This document shows positions 17,819-27,886 of a stretch of 64,000 nucleotides of DNA, one piece after another. The position numbers and the translations under genes are program-made. The notes beneath the pieces were generated by a model, which had not been told where the DNA came from, did not search any database, and saw nothing but the letters and a program-made list of their open reading frames with translations. The DNA comes from Paracoccus benzoatiresistens (GTDB lineage Bacteria; Pseudomonadota; Alphaproteobacteria; Rhodobacterales; Rhodobacteraceae). The DNA is taken from assembly GCF_026913015.1 (NCBI RefSeq), contig NZ_JAPTYD010000002.1, positions 186,001-250,000 on the forward strand, read 5' to 3'. The first letter of the stretch is position 1. Every line of letters starts with the position of its first letter.

Positions 17819-20800
17819 CTACTCGGCCGGGACGGCCGCCGGCTCCTCGACATCCATGATCGGATGCGGCAGGTGCGCCAGCATTTCCTTGGGGCAAAGC
17901 TGCAGGAAGTTGGTCTTCTCGACATCCCAGTCCGCCAGGATCTCGGCCGCGCGGCGGGATTCGGTTTCCTTGAGGTGCCGTTCGATCAGGCCTTTCAGCT
18001 GGTTTTCCCAATGCTCCTTCGTGACAGCGCACATCACCAGCGTTTCCGGGTTGATGTAGTCGCGCGCCACCTCGTTCGGGTCATACAGGTAGGCCATGCC
18101 GCCGGTCATGCCCGCGCCGAAGTTCGTGCCGATCCGGCCAAGGATCACCGCGACGCCGCCGGTCATGTATTCGCAGCCGTTCGACCCGCAGCCCTCGATC
18201 ACCACCTTGGCGCCCGAGTTCCTGACGGCGAAGCGTTCGCCCGCGCGGCCCGCCGCGAACAGATAGCCATCCGTCGCGCCGTAAAGGACCGTGTTGCCGA
18301 TGATCGTGTTGTTCGCAGCCACCAGCGGGCTTGCCATCGGCGGACGCACCACGATGGTGCCGCCCGACAGGCCCTTGCCCACATAGTCGTTGGCGTCGCC
18401 CGACACCTCGATCTTCAACCCGGGCGCGGCAAAGGCGCCCAGCGACTGCCCCGCCGATCCCGTCAGGCGGATCGTCAGGTGGTCGGGCTGCAGGTTGTTG
18501 CGCATCCCGAACTTCTGCACGATCAGCGACGACGTGCGGGTGCCGATGGTGCGCAGCGTGTTCCGCACCGCATAGGACAGCTGCATCTTCTCGCCATCCT
18601 CGAAGAAGCGGGCGGCGTCCTTGACGATCTCGGCGTCCAGCGTGTCCATCACGGCATTGCGGGGCTTGGACCGGTCATAGACGATCTTCTCCGCCCCATC
18701 GACCGTGATCAGAAGCGGGTTCAGGTCCAAGTCGTCCAGATGCGCGGCGCCCCGGCTGACCTGGGTCAGCAGGTCGGCGCGGCCGATCACCTCGTCCAGG
18801 CTGCGCGCGCCGATCGAGGCCAGGATCTCGCGGACCTCCTGCGCATAGAAGGTGATCAGGTTGACCACCTTGTCGGCGCTGCCGGTGAACATGGCGCGCA
18901 GGCGTTCGTCCTGCGTGCAGACGCCCACCGGGCAGGTGTTCGACTGGCACTGGCGGACCATGATGCAGCCCATGGCGATCAGGGCGGCGGTGCCGATGCC
19001 GTATTCCTCGGCCCCCATCATTGCGGCCATGACGATGTCGCGGCCGGTGCGCAGGCCGCCGTCGGTGCGCAGCGTCACGCGTTCGCGCAGGCGGTTCATG
19101 GCAAGGACCTGATGCGCCTCGGTCAGGCCCATCTCCCAGGGCAGGCCCGCGAACTTGATCGAAGTCGCGGGGCTGGCCCCGGTGCCGCCATTGTGGCCCG
19201 AGATCAGGATGATGTCCGCCTTGGCCTTGGCCACGCCCGCCGCGATGGTGCCCACGCCCGAGGATGCCACCAGCTTCACCGTGATCTTGGCGCGCGGGTT
19301 GATCTGCTTCAGGTCATAGATCAGCTGCGCCAGATCCTCGATCGAATAGATGTCGTGATGCGGCGGAGGCGAGATCAGCGTCACGCCCTTGGTCGAATGG
19401 CGCAGGCGCGCGATCAGGTCGGTGACCTTCATGCCGGGCAGCTGCCCGCCCTCGCCGGGTTTGGCCCCTTGGGCGACCTTGATCTCCAGTTCCTCGCAGG
19501 CGTTCAGGTATTCGGCGGTGACGCCGAAGCGGCCCGAGGCGACCTGCTTGATCTTAGCGCAGGGGTTGTCGCCATTGGGCAGCGGGTGCGAATGCGCCGG
19601 ATCCTCGCCGCCCTCGCCCGAATCGGACTTGGCGCCGATGCGGTTCATCGCGATGTTTAGCGTCATGTGCGCCTCGGGCGACAAGGCCCCCAGCGACATG
19701 CCCGGCATCACGAAGCGCTTGCGGATCGAGGTGATCGATTCGACTTCCTCGATCGGGACCGGCTTGCCCAGCGGCTTGATGTCCAGCAGGTCGCGGATGT
19801 GGATCGGCGGGTTGGCCCGCATGGCGGCGCTGTATTGCTTCCAGACATCGTAGGACGCCTTGTCGCAGGCCACCTGCAGCAGCTTCATGGTGCTGGCTTC
19901 CCAAGCGTGCTTCTCGCCCGAGCGGCGCATCTTGTAGAAGCCGCCGACCGGGAGCAGATCCACATGGCCGCTGTGGAAGGCCTTGTCGTGCAGCTCCTCA
20001 AGGTCGGACTGCAGCCCGTGCAACCCGATGCCCGAGATGCGGCTGTGCATGCCGGGGAAATATTCGGCCACCATCGCGCGGGACAGGCCCACGGCCTCGA
20101 AGTTCAGACCGCCGCGATAGGACGAGATGACCGAGATCCCCATCTTCGCCATGATCTTCAGCAGGCCCGCGTCCACCGCATCGCGGTAACGGCGCATGTT
20201 GTCGATCAGGGTGCCGGGCAGCAGGCCGCGCTCGATCCGGTCCTGGATCGAATCCTGGGCCAGGTAGGGGTTCACCGTGGTCGCGCCGCAGCCGATCAGC
20301 ACGGCGAAGTAATGCGGGTCGATGCATTCGGCCGACCGCACGTTCAGCGAACAGAAGGTCCGCAGCCCCTTGCGGGTCAGCCAGCTGTGGACGGCGCTGG
20401 TCGCCAGGATCATCGGCATGGCAACGCGATCAGGCCCCTGCGCCTCGTCCGTCAGCACCAGATGGCCCGCGCCGGAACGCACGGCATCCTCGGCTTCGGC
20501 GCGGATGCGGGCCAGCCCCTCGGCCAGGGCCTCGGTCCCCGCGCCATCGGGGAAGGTGCAGTCGATCCGCGTCACCGCCTCGCCGAACATGCGGGTCATT
20601 TCCGCGAATTCGCCATTGGCGACGAAGGGGCTTTCCAGGATCAGGATCTCGGCCTGGCTGCTCGATTCATCCAGCACGTTCTTGAGGTTGCCGAACCGCG
20701 TCTTGAGCGACATCACCCGGGTTTCGCGAAGCGAGTCGATCGGCGGGTTCGTGACCTGGCTGAAGTTCTGGCGGAAGAAATGGCTCATCGGGCGGTACTG

Positions 20801-22357
20801 GTTCGACAGGACCGCCGGCGGCGTGTCGTCGCCCATGGATGCAATGGATTCCTTGCCGTCCTCGGCCATGGGCGACAGGACGTGCTCCAGCTCCTCCAGG
20901 GTATAGCCCGCGGCGGTCTGGCGGCGGCGCAGTTCCTCGCCGCTGAAATGCACCTGCTCGGGCAGTTCGCGCATGATGTCGTTCAGGTCCACGACCTTCT
21001 CGATCCATTCGCCGAAGGGCTGGCTGCCCGCCAGGCGGTCCTTGATGGCGCTGTCGTGATAAAGCTTGCCGTCCCACATATCGACGGCGATCATCTGGCC
21101 GGGGCCAAGCGCGCCCTTCTCGCGGACGTTCATCTCGTCGACCGGCACCATGCCGACCTCGGATCCGGCGATCAGCAGGTTGTCCGAGGTCACGACATAG
21201 CGCATCGGCCGCAACCCGTTGCGGTCAAGCCCGCCGCAAACCCAGCGGCCATCGGTCATCGCCAGGGCGGCGGGGCCGTCCCAGGGCTCCATCACGGCGT
21301 TGCAATAGGCATACATGTCGGCCCAGGCCTTGGGCATGTCGGTGGTGGCCTTGGACCAGCTTTCCGGGACCAGCATGGTCTTGGTCATCGGCGCCGAACG
21401 GCCCGACCGCACCATCACCTCGAACACCGCATCCAGCGCGGCCGAATCCGACGATCCTGCCGGCACGATCGGCTTGATGTCCTCGGCCATGTCGCCGAAG
21501 GCGCTGGAGGCCATGCGGATCTCGTGGCTGCGCAGCCAGTTGAGGTTGCCCTTCAGCGTGTTGATCTCGCCGTTATGGGCCAGCATGCGGAAGGGCTGCG
21601 CCAGCCACCATTGCGGGAAGGTGTTGGTCGAATAGCGCTGGTGATAGATGGCGAAGGCCGACTCGAAGCGCTCGTCCTTCAGGTCGGGATAGAATTCGGC
21701 CACCTGTTCGGCCAGCATCATGCCCTTGTAGATGATCGACCGGCAGGACAGCGAGCAGAAGTAAAGGCCCGCGACCTGCGCCGCGATGGCCGCGCGTTCG
21801 ATGCGGCGGCGGATGATGTAAAGCTCACGCTCGAACCGGACCTGGTCGATGTCCTTTTCGCAGCGGATCAGGATCTGCTCGATCTCGGGGCGGGTGGCGT
21901 TGGCCTTTTCGCCCAGCACGGAGGTGTTCACCGGGACGTGGCGCCAGCCGTAGATATAGTGGCCCATGCGCAGGACCTCGGATTCCACGATGGTCCGGCA
22001 GGCTTCCTGGGCGGCGAAGTTGGTGCGCGGCAGGAAGACCTGGCCCACGGCGATCAGCTTGTTCTGATCCGGCTCGTGGCCGGTGCGGCGCACCTGGTCA
22101 TAGAAGAAGGGGACCGGGATCTGCACATGGATGCCCGCGCCGTCGCCGGTCTTGCCATCGGCATCGACCGCGCCGCGGTGCCAGATCGCCTTCAGCGCGT
22201 CGATCCCCGCCTGCACCACCTTGCGGCTGGCCTTGCCGCCGATGTTGACCACCAGGCCCACGCCGCAGGACGAATGCTCGTCATCCTCGCGATACAGGCT
22301 GTTCTTGGCCATCCAGTCGCGACGGGCCTGTTCTTCCTGCTGCCAATCCTTGCTCAT
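17819..22357 (-). CDS. gltB: Glutamate synthase (NADPH) large subunit
   Basis: The 1512-residue subunit makes glutamate from glutamine and 2-oxoglutarate. It has an N-terminal class II glutamine amidotransferase domain whose nucleophile is the cysteine in SSCGVG at about residue 31, a central domain, an FMN-binding synthase domain with the 3Fe-4S ligand region CQSNTCPVGVC, and the C-terminal GXGXG beta-helix. The open N-terminus implies a 30-residue propeptide removed before the cysteine. Its start overlaps the stop of the upstream secreted protein gene by 4 bases. Confidence 0.97.
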   Translation of the reverse strand: MSKDWQQEEQARRDWMAKNSLYREDDEHSSCGVGLVVNIGGKASRKVVQAGIDALKAIWHRGAVDADGKTGDGAGIHVQIPVPFFYDQVRRTGHEPDQNKLIAVGQVFLPRTNFAAQEACRTIVESEVLRMGHYIYGWRHVPVNTSVLGEKANATRPEIEQILIRCEKDIDQVRFERELYIIRRRIERAAIAAQVAGLYFCSLSCRSIIYKGMMLAEQVAEFYPDLKDERFESAFAIYHQRYSTNTFPQWWLAQPFRMLAHNGEINTLKGNLNWLRSHEIRMASSAFGDMAEDIKPIVPAGSSDSAALDAVFEVMVRSGRSAPMTKTMLVPESWSKATTDMPKAWADMYAYCNAVMEPWDGPAALAMTDGRWVCGGLDRNGLRPMRYVVTSDNLLIAGSEVGMVPVDEMNVREKGALGPGQMIAVDMWDGKLYHDSAIKDRLAGSQPFGEWIEKVVDLNDIMRELPEQVHFSGEELRRRQTAAGYTLEELEHVLSPMAEDGKESIASMGDDTPPAVLSNQYRPMSHFFRQNFSQVTNPPIDSLRETRVMSLKTRFGNLKNVLDESSSQAEILILESPFVANGEFAEMTRMFGEAVTRIDCTFPDGAGTEALAEGLARIRAEAEDAVRSGAGHLVLTDEAQGPDRVAMPMILATSAVHSWLTRKGLRTFCSLNVRSAECIDPHYFAVLIGCGATTVNPYLAQDSIQDRIERGLLPGTLIDNMRRYRDAVDAGLLKIMAKMGISVISSYRGGLNFEAVGLSRAMVAEYFPGMHSRISGIGLHGLQSDLEELHDKAFHSGHVDLLPVGGFYKMRRSGEKHAWEASTMKLLQVACDKASYDVWKQYSAAMRANPPIHIRDLLDIKPLGKPVPIEEVESITSIRKRFVMPGMSLGALSPEAHMTLNIAMNRIGAKSDSGEGGEDPAHSHPLPNGDNPCAKIKQVASGRFGVTAEYLNACEELEIKVAQGAKPGEGGQLPGMKVTDLIARLRHSTKGVTLISPPPHHDIYSIEDLAQLIYDLKQINPRAKITVKLVASSGVGTIAAGVAKAKADIILISGHNGGTGASPATSIKFAGLPWEMGLTEAHQVLAMNRLRERVTLRTDGGLRTGRDIVMAAMMGAEEYGIGTAALIAMGCIMVRQCQSNTCPVGVCTQDERLRAMFTGSADKVVNLITFYAQEVREILASIGARSLDEVIGRADLLTQVSRGAAHLDDLDLNPLLITVDGAEKIVYDRSKPRNAVMDTLDAEIVKDAARFFEDGEKMQLSYAVRNTLRTIGTRTSSLIVQKFGMRNNLQPDHLTIRLTGSAGQSLGAFAAPGLKIEVSGDANDYVGKGLSGGTIVVRPPMASPLVAANNTIIGNTVLYGATDGYLFAAGRAGERFAVRNSGAKVVIEGCGSNGCEYMTGGVAVILGRIGTNFGAGMTGGMAYLYDPNEVARDYINPETLVMCAVTKEHWENQLKGLIERHLKETESRRAAEILADWDVEKTNFLQLCPKEMLAHLPHPIMDVEEPAAVPAE

Positions 22358-23064
22358 GAGCGGACCCTTTCGTCGGTAAGCTGCGTCAGCAACTGATCGC
22401 AGTCGTATTGCGGTGTGGTGTCCCCGAAGCCTTTCTCGCCCGGAAAGGCGAAGGTGACGGGGCTGTCATTGGTTTCCTGCCGCTGGCCGGTCCAGTCGGA
22501 CTGGGTTTCGATCCCGCCGTAAAAGCGGCCCGTCTTGCGGCTGACGAACTGCTGGCCGCTGCGTTCGATCAGCAGTTCGCCGTCTGCGCCATAGGTCTTC
22601 AGCTGAAAGCGGGTCAGCTCCAGCTCCTGGCCGTCGATCACCGCACTCTCGCCGGTCAGGACATCCTGGCCCACGTGGCGCAGCCGTTCGCCGGTATTGG
22701 ATTCGGTCCAGAAGTCGAAATCGTCGGTGCCCGTCTTCAGCAGCGTCTGGAAGCTCGCGTGATCCTTGGACCGCTCGACCAGCACATCGACCAGACCGGT
22801 ATTCGGGTCGCTGCTTTCCATCCAACGCGTTTCGGCATCGATGCGCGACAGGTGCCGCAGCCCGTCCTCGCCAAAGATCGCGCTGCGCTGGTCGCCCGCG
22901 GGATCGGCGTCGCAGCGGTAATACTGCACGACCGAGCAGCCGCGGTTCTGGACCGTGGCTTCCAGCCGGCAGCCCTGAGGCGGGGTGAAGCTTGCGGCGT
23001 GACCGGGCAGCGCGGCCAGCAAGGCCAGCGCCGCTCCGGGTATCGCGATGATCCTGCGCATCAT
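22354..23064 (-). CDS. Secreted protein of unknown function between gltD and gltB
   Basis: The 236-residue protein has a signal peptide (about residues 1-23, ending GHAAS) and a mature part with paired cysteines (CRLEATVQNRGC, YRC and a C-terminal C). Most of it looks like beta-strand: DVLVERSKDH, LTRFQLKTYG, RFYGGIETQSDW. I do not recognise a family. It follows gltD by 10 bases and overlaps gltB by ATGA, so it is part of one transcript although a periplasmic protein is unexpected between two cytoplasmic enzyme subunits. Confidence 0.8.
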   Translation of the reverse strand: MMRRIIAIPGAALALLAALPGHAASFTPPQGCRLEATVQNRGCSVVQYYRCDADPAGDQRSAIFGEDGLRHLSRIDAETRWMESSDPNTGLVDVLVERSKDHASFQTLLKTGTDDFDFWTESNTGERLRHVGQDVLTGESAVIDGQELELTRFQLKTYGADGELLIERSGQQFVSRKTGRFYGGIETQSDWTGQRQETNDSPVTFAFPGEKGFGDTTPQYDCDQLLTQLTDERVRS

Positions 23065-23074
23065 CGCCCCATCC

Positions 23075-24571
23075 TCATTCCGCGGCCACGCGCGCCTCGC
23101 CGGTCAGGTAACCGGCGATGGATTCGGCGGCCTCGCGCCCGTCGCGGATCGCCCAGACGACCAGGCTTGCACCGCGCACGATGTCGCCCACCGCGAAGAC
23201 GCCGGGCAGGCTGGTGTGGTGGGTCTGGAAATTGGCCTTGATCGTGCCCCAGCGGGTCACCTCCAGCCCATCCACGCCCCACAGCCTGGGCAGGTCCTCG
23301 GGCTCGAAGCCCAGGGCCTTGATCACCAGGTCGGCGGGCTCGTCGTAATCGGCGCCCTCGATCAGTTCGGGCGACTGGCGACCCGTCACGTCCGGCGCGC
23401 CAAGGCGCATCTTCTGGATGCCGACCGAGGCGATCTGCGTCACGGTCCGCACGGGGCCGTCCACGTCGGCTTCCTGGTTGGCGGCAAAGTCGCCGGTGAC
23501 ATGGCCGATGAACTTGCCCGGCGCCGACATCCAGACGAATTCCACGCCTTCTTCCTCGGCGTTCTGGACCTCGCGCTGCGAGCCCGGCATGTTGGCGCGG
23601 TCGCGGCGATACAGGCACTTGACCGACAGCGCGCCCTGGCGGATCGCGGTGCGCACGCAGTCCATGGCGGTGTCGCCGCCGCCCACGACGATGACGCGCT
23701 TGCCCCTGGCGTTCAGCTCGCCGTCGGTGAAATCGGGAACCTCGTCGCCGAAATCGACCTTGTTCGAGGCCGTCAGATAGTCGATGGCCCGCACCACGCC
23801 GCCGGCATTGGCGTTGTCGATGTCCAGGTCGCGGGTCTTGTAGACGCCCGTCGCGATCAGAACCGCGTCATGCTTGCCGCGGATCGCGTCGAAGCTGATA
23901 TCCTCGCCCACGTTGCAGTTCAGCACGAATTCGACGCCGCTCTCCTCCAGCCACCGGTTGCGGCGCAGGACCACGTCCTTTTCCAGCTTGAAGCCGGGGA
24001 TGCCATAGGTCATCAGCCCGCCCGCCCGGTCATAGCGGTCGTAAACGGTGACCTGGAAGCCCCGCGCGCGCAGCATATGCGCCGCGGACAGGCCGCCGGG
24101 ACCCGCACCGATGATGCCGACCGATTCAGCGCGTTCCTGATCTGGCTGGACGGGCTTGATCCAGCCCTGCTCCCAGGCGGTGTCGTTGATGTACTTTTCC
24201 ACCGCGCCGATGGTGACGGTGCCGTGGCCCGACTGCTCGATCACGCAGTTGCCCTCGCACAGGCGGTCCTGCGGGCAGATGCGGCCGCAAATCTCGGGAA
24301 GGGTGCTGGTCGCCTGGCTGACCTGATAGGCCTCGAACAGGCGCCCCTCGGCCGTCAGGCGCAGCCAGTCGGGGATGTTGTTGTGCAGCGGGCAATGTGA
24401 CTGGCAATAGGGCACGCCGCACTGGCTGCAGCGGCTGGCCTGCTCGGCCGCCTTGGCGGCCGCGAATTCGCGGTAGATCTCGTGGAAGTCCTCGCTGCGC
24501 TCCGCGGCCGAACGTTTCTCGGGCATCTCGCGCGGGGTCGAGACGAACTTGAGCATCTTCTGCGTGGCCAT
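23075..24571 (-). CDS. gltD: Glutamate synthase (NADPH) small subunit
   Basis: The 498-residue FAD- and Fe-S-containing subunit passes electrons from NADPH to GltB. The N-terminal 4Fe-4S cysteines are in CSQCGVPYCQSHCP and CGRICPQDRLCEGNC. A first Rossmann motif GIIGAGPGGLSAA binds FAD and a second VVGGGDTAMDC binds NADPH. GGAAGG lies 9 bases before the ATG. The 151-base upstream spacer (24572-24722) is AT-richer than its surroundings, contains the small inverted repeat GTCAG-N5-CTGAC (24638-24652), and probably holds the promoter of the three-gene gltD-unknown-gltB transcript. Confidence 0.96.
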   Translation of the reverse strand: MATQKMLKFVSTPREMPEKRSAAERSEDFHEIYREFAAAKAAEQASRCSQCGVPYCQSHCPLHNNIPDWLRLTAEGRLFEAYQVSQATSTLPEICGRICPQDRLCEGNCVIEQSGHGTVTIGAVEKYINDTAWEQGWIKPVQPDQERAESVGIIGAGPGGLSAAHMLRARGFQVTVYDRYDRAGGLMTYGIPGFKLEKDVVLRRNRWLEESGVEFVLNCNVGEDISFDAIRGKHDAVLIATGVYKTRDLDIDNANAGGVVRAIDYLTASNKVDFGDEVPDFTDGELNARGKRVIVVGGGDTAMDCVRTAIRQGALSVKCLYRRDRANMPGSQREVQNAEEEGVEFVWMSAPGKFIGHVTGDFAANQEADVDGPVRTVTQIASVGIQKMRLGAPDVTGRQSPELIEGADYDEPADLVIKALGFEPEDLPRLWGVDGLEVTRWGTIKANFQTHHTSLPGVFAVGDIVRGASLVVWAIRDGREAAESIAGYLTGEARVAAE

Positions 24572-24722
24572 CGCTGCGCACCTTCCAATAACAGGAACTT
24601 CCGCAGCCCCAATAAACCAAGGGCATAAAGATGAAAAGTCAGCAAGACTGACCTAAACCGGTTATTTCCCGCTTAGCGCTTTAATTTCTGCGCCACGCAG
24701 CCAGATATTAGGTCATCCTTCC

Positions 24723-25526
24723 TTACCTACCTGCCAAAAGCGCTGCCAGAACAACGCCTCCCACGATGATCCGCCACCAGCCGAACAGGGCATAGCCATG
24801 CTTCGAGACATAGCCCAGCAGCCAGCGCACGACGATCAGGGCGCTGACAAAGGCTGCGACAAAGCCCACGGCGATGTTGCCGAGGGCGCTGGCATCCAGG
24901 ATGTCACGATTCTTGAAAAGGTCATAGGCAAATGCCCCCAGCATGGTCGGCATGGCCAGAAAGAACGAAAATTCCGCGGCCGAACGCTTATCCGCGCCCA
25001 GAAGCAGCCCGCCGACGATGGTGGCGCCCGATCGCGACACGCCGGGGATCATCGCCAGGCACTGGATCAGGCCAATCTTGAAGGCCATCGACAAGGGAAA
25101 ATCTTCGGCCCGCGTATAGACCGGGTGCCGCGCCGTCCGGTCCACCCAAAGCAGCACCACCCCGCCCAGGATCAGCATGACAGCGATCAGCATCGGGGTT
25201 TCGAACAGCACCGTCTTGATGAAGTCATGCGCCAGCACGCCCACCCCCACCGCGGGCGCGAAGGCCAGCAGCACCGCCGCGACAAAGCGCCGTGCATCCG
25301 CGTCACGCGGGGCTGCCGCCAGGATCTGCAGGATTCGCGTCGCATAGACGCCCAGGATCGCCAGCACCGCGCCCAACTGGATCAGCACCTCGAAGGTGCG
25401 GCCGGGCGAATCGAAGCCCATGAAATGGCCGGCCAGCAGGATATGCCCGGTCGAGGACACGGGAATGAACTCGGTCAGTCCTTCGAGAATCCCGAGGACG
25501 GCCGCGACAATGGTATTTGGCTCCAT
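24723..25526 (-). CDS. uppP: Undecaprenyl-diphosphate phosphatase UppP (BacA)
   Basis: This membrane enzyme (267 aa) recycles undecaprenyl diphosphate to the monophosphate carrier used for peptidoglycan and exopolysaccharide. Both conserved motifs are present: [14 protein letters not shown] near residue 15 and [10 protein letters not shown] near residue 170. The remainder is hydrophobic helices. The ATG at 25526 overlaps the stop of the upstream oxidoreductase (TGATG). Confidence 0.95.
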   Translation of the reverse strand: MEPNTIVAAVLGILEGLTEFIPVSSTGHILLAGHFMGFDSPGRTFEVLIQLGAVLAILGVYATRILQILAAAPRDADARRFVAAVLLAFAPAVGVGVLAHDFIKTVLFETPMLIAVMLILGGVVLLWVDRTARHPVYTRAEDFPLSMAFKIGLIQCLAMIPGVSRSGATIVGGLLLGADKRSAAEFSFFLAMPTMLGAFAYDLFKNRDILDASALGNIAVGFVAAFVSALIVVRWLLGYVSKHGYALFGWWRIIVGGVVLAALLAGR

Positions 25527-26512
25527 CAGTGGGTGCGCAGGTTCTTGGCAGACCGCTTGATCGCCTCGTACTGCCCGGACGGGCGGAAGCGCCACAGGTA
25601 TTGGTCGATCACCGCATCCGCCGCGACCGGCTGGATGCCCAGATCGGCAAAGCCCCTGGCATCCGGCGAGACCACGTTGTCCCGTTTCAGCAGCGCCAGC
25701 TGGTCGCGCGTCAGGACCGAATTGGTGAACAGCCCTCCCGTTACGAACTGCAGGATGCCCAGCACGCGCGCGCCGATGCCCGCCAGCCAGAAGGGCATGT
25801 TGACCAGCCCCCGGCGGCGTATGGTCGCCTTCAGAACCTGGCCCATGATCTCCTTCATGGTCAGCACGTCCGGCCCGCCCAACTCATAGATGCCGGGCGC
25901 GGCCTCGCCGGTGGCGCCCTTGACGGCCGCCAGCGCCACGTCATCGACGAAGACCGGCTGCATCCGCACCTTGCCGCCGACGATCGGCAGCACGGGGCCA
26001 AGCCGCGTCATCGCGGCAAAGCGGTTATAGAACTTGTCGTCCGGGCCGAACATGACCGAGGGGCGCAGGATCACCGCATCGGGACGGTGCTTCAGCACCG
26101 CGGCCTCGCCCCGTGCCTTGCCGGCGACATAGGCGCTGTCCGAAGCGGCATCGACCCCGATGCCCGAGACATGGACGATCCGCGCCACGCCCATCTCGGC
26201 CGAGATGCGGGCGATGTTCTCGGCCCCCTGCTCGAAGACGGACTTGAAGTTGCTCTTGCCCTTGGGGGACAGGATGTTGACGCAGTTGACCACCGCATCG
26301 GCCTCGGACATGGCGGCCCGCACCGACAGTTCGTCGCGGATGTTGCACATCACCGGCTGGACCTGGCCGACACTGCCATAGGTACGGGTGAACAGCGCCT
26401 CGTCCGGGCGGCGGACGGCGATGCGGACGCGCCAGCCCCGCTTGGCCATCAGGCGCGCGACCTGCCGGCCCAGAAAGCCCGACCCGCCGAAAATCGTGAC
26501 CAGTTTCGCCAT
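25526..26512 (-). CDS. NDUFA9-like NAD(P)-binding SDR protein
   Basis: The 328-residue protein is an atypical extended short-chain dehydrogenase similar to the complex I accessory subunit NDUFA9. The nucleotide site is [16 protein letters not shown] at the N-terminus. A typical active-site YxxxK is replaced by YVAGKARGE. Alphaproteobacteria carry this gene near uppP or ubiquinone genes, and a role with complex I or quinone is inferred. GAAGGAGG precedes the ATG at 26512. The gene reads directly into uppP. Confidence 0.88.
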   Translation of the reverse strand: MAKLVTIFGGSGFLGRQVARLMAKRGWRVRIAVRRPDEALFTRTYGSVGQVQPVMCNIRDELSVRAAMSEADAVVNCVNILSPKGKSNFKSVFEQGAENIARISAEMGVARIVHVSGIGVDAASDSAYVAGKARGEAAVLKHRPDAVILRPSVMFGPDDKFYNRFAAMTRLGPVLPIVGGKVRMQPVFVDDVALAAVKGATGEAAPGIYELGGPDVLTMKEIMGQVLKATIRRRGLVNMPFWLAGIGARVLGILQFVTGGLFTNSVLTRDQLALLKRDNVVSPDARGFADLGIQPVAADAVIDQYLWRFRPSGQYEAIKRSAKNLRTH

Positions 26513-26650
26513 GGGCGTCTCGCCTCCTTCATGCCGATGCTGCCTGCTCCATACCGAAGGCCGCGCGGCGCGACAAGGCGGACAGGCCGGGCTTTGCAGG
26601 GCCGAACGGGCACCGGAGAAGATTTTCGCAAGATTTCTGCGGGAACCCCA

Positions 26651-26679
26651 TTGACGCCCCCCGCGACTGCCTTTAGAGA
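26651..26679 (+). promoter_or_regulatory. Promoter of tRNA-Leu
   Basis: TTGACG and TAGAGA are 17 bases apart, 18 bases upstream of the tRNA. The arrangement matches the tRNA-Lys promoter in this window. Confidence 0.6.
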
Positions 26680-26697
26680 CCCGCCTCACACCAGTTG

Positions 26698-26782
26698 GCC
26701 CAGATGGCGGAATTGGTAGACGCGCACGGTTCAGGTCCGTGTGCCGCAAGGCGTGGAGGTTCGAGTCCTCTTCTGGGCACCA
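26698..26782 (+). tRNA. tRNA-Leu (anticodon CAG)
   Basis: An 85-base class II tRNA: acceptor GCCCAGA pairs with TCTGGGC, the anticodon stem CACGG/CCGTG holds loop TTCAGGT (anticodon CAG), there is a long variable arm, and the T arm is GAGG-TTCGAGT-CCTC. CCA is encoded. Confidence 0.97.
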
Positions 26783-26783
26783 T

Positions 26784-26823
26784 AAAAAGCCCCCGGAAAA
26801 CTTCGGTTTTCCGGGGGCTTTTT
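26784..26823. terminator. Bidirectional terminator after tRNA-Leu
   Basis: An 18-bp perfect stem from AAAAAGCCCCCGG to CCGGGGGCTTTTT closes on a TTCG tetraloop. The A run on one side and T run on the other make it a terminator in both directions, for tRNA-Leu and for the convergent DoxX gene. Confidence 0.95.
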
Positions 26824-26893
26824 CTTTTCCTGGCAGGTGCCGGGCCGGCATGGGGCGACATGGGGGGCGGGACCGACGCCCGCCCCGCCTGTT

Positions 26894-27343
26894 TCAGAAC
26901 TGCCTGCCGATGGCGCGGTCCACCGAGAACCGGCCGCCGCCATGGGCCACGAAATACAGCGTGATCGACAGCCACAGCAGCGAGGTCTCGGCCCCGCCGA
27001 AGCCTTCGGCCTGCACGACCCAGTGGAACCAGGTGGTGACGCAGAGCACGATCGAGCAGGCAAAGGCCGCCGGGCGCGTCAGCAGGCCCAGGACCAGCAT
27101 CAGGCCGCCAAAGAACTCGGTCGCGGCCAGCAGCGGCGCCCAGAACCAGCCGGGATGGAAGCCCAGGCCCTCGACCATGCCGATGCGGGCCATCGGATCA
27201 AGGATCTTGGGCCAGCCATGGACCATGAAGGCGGCGCCGGCGATGACGCGCATGTAAAGCACCGTCAGCGGCGCCAGCGTGGCGTAAAGCCCTTGCAGTT
27301 TCGGAATGACATAGGGGGTGTGGGTGGTGTTGTAGTCGCTCAT
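26894..27343 (-). CDS. DoxX family membrane protein
   Basis: The 149-residue protein has four hydrophobic helices in the DoxX order, with the conserved first-helix start LTVLYMRVIAGAAFMVHGW and FFGGLMLVLGL in the second part. Family members are membrane proteins of oxidoreductase or unknown roles. GGAG lies 7 bases before the ATG at 27343. It is a single gene. Confidence 0.88.
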   Translation of the reverse strand: MSDYNTTHTPYVIPKLQGLYATLAPLTVLYMRVIAGAAFMVHGWPKILDPMARIGMVEGLGFHPGWFWAPLLAATEFFGGLMLVLGLLTRPAAFACSIVLCVTTWFHWVVQAEGFGGAETSLLWLSITLYFVAHGGGRFSVDRAIGRQF

Positions 27344-27431
27344 GATGATCTCCAGCAGCTTGCGGCCGGGATGCGGCGCAAGGATACGGTTCTTTGCCCC
27401 TGAGGGGCGCGGGAAATTGCGAATCGAGAGA

Positions 27432-27740
27432 TCAGGCGCGCGGCGGCCGCCAGGGGATCGTCCAGCGGGCACCGGCCAGGACGACCGCGCCGAATGGCGC
27501 GCGGACCTCCGAACCCGGCTGCACGGGACCGTCGGCGCCTTCGGCAGGCACCAGACAGACGAAGCAGATCCCCTGCTTCTTGGCCGCCTCGGCCCCGGCT
27601 CCGGGCAGGCCCGCGGCATAGCACATGTCATCGGCGCGGATCTGCGAACTGCAGGGGGGCCGCGTGATATCCGCGCCTGCCACGGTGACGGACATCGCCA
27701 GAAGCGATACCATCAGCATGAATGTGGCAATAAATCTCAT
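27432..27740 (-). CDS. Small secreted cysteine-containing protein, unknown
   Basis: The 102-residue protein starts with a clear signal peptide (about residues 1-23, cleaved after VAGA). The mature part has four cysteines (PPCSSQ, DMCYAAG, GICFVC) that could form two disulfides, then a short hydrophobic end with WTIPWRPP. I do not recognise a family. The open frame has a plausible secretion signal, but no neighbour supports a function. Confidence 0.55.
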   Translation of the reverse strand: MRFIATFMLMVSLLAMSVTVAGADITRPPCSSQIRADDMCYAAGLPGAGAEAAKKQGICFVCLVPAEGADGPVQPGSEVRAPFGAVVLAGARWTIPWRPPRA

Positions 27741-27886
27741 CCCGGGCGGCCGGATCGTTGCGGATGGCCAGGGTATGGCGCAGCCCGCCGCCGCCTTTCA
27801 AGCCTTTTCCGCCCCTTGCCATCACAAGCGCGAAAGCGGACCCTGCCCTTGCCGTTTGAAGGGCACAGCCTTGAAAGGAGAACATC

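Noticed and set aside
17633..19660. Long plus-strand frame beginning inside tRNA-Lys
   Set aside because: It overlaps the tRNA and gltB on the other strand; no domain is visible.
19667..22396. Long 909-residue frame on the plus strand opposite gltB
   Set aside because: It is the antisense shadow of a strong gltB sequence with high GC, no recognisable domain and low-complexity composition.
24572..24722. Possible riboswitch before gltD
   Set aside because: Only a short GTCAG-N5-CTGAC repeat is visible, without a known riboswitch core.
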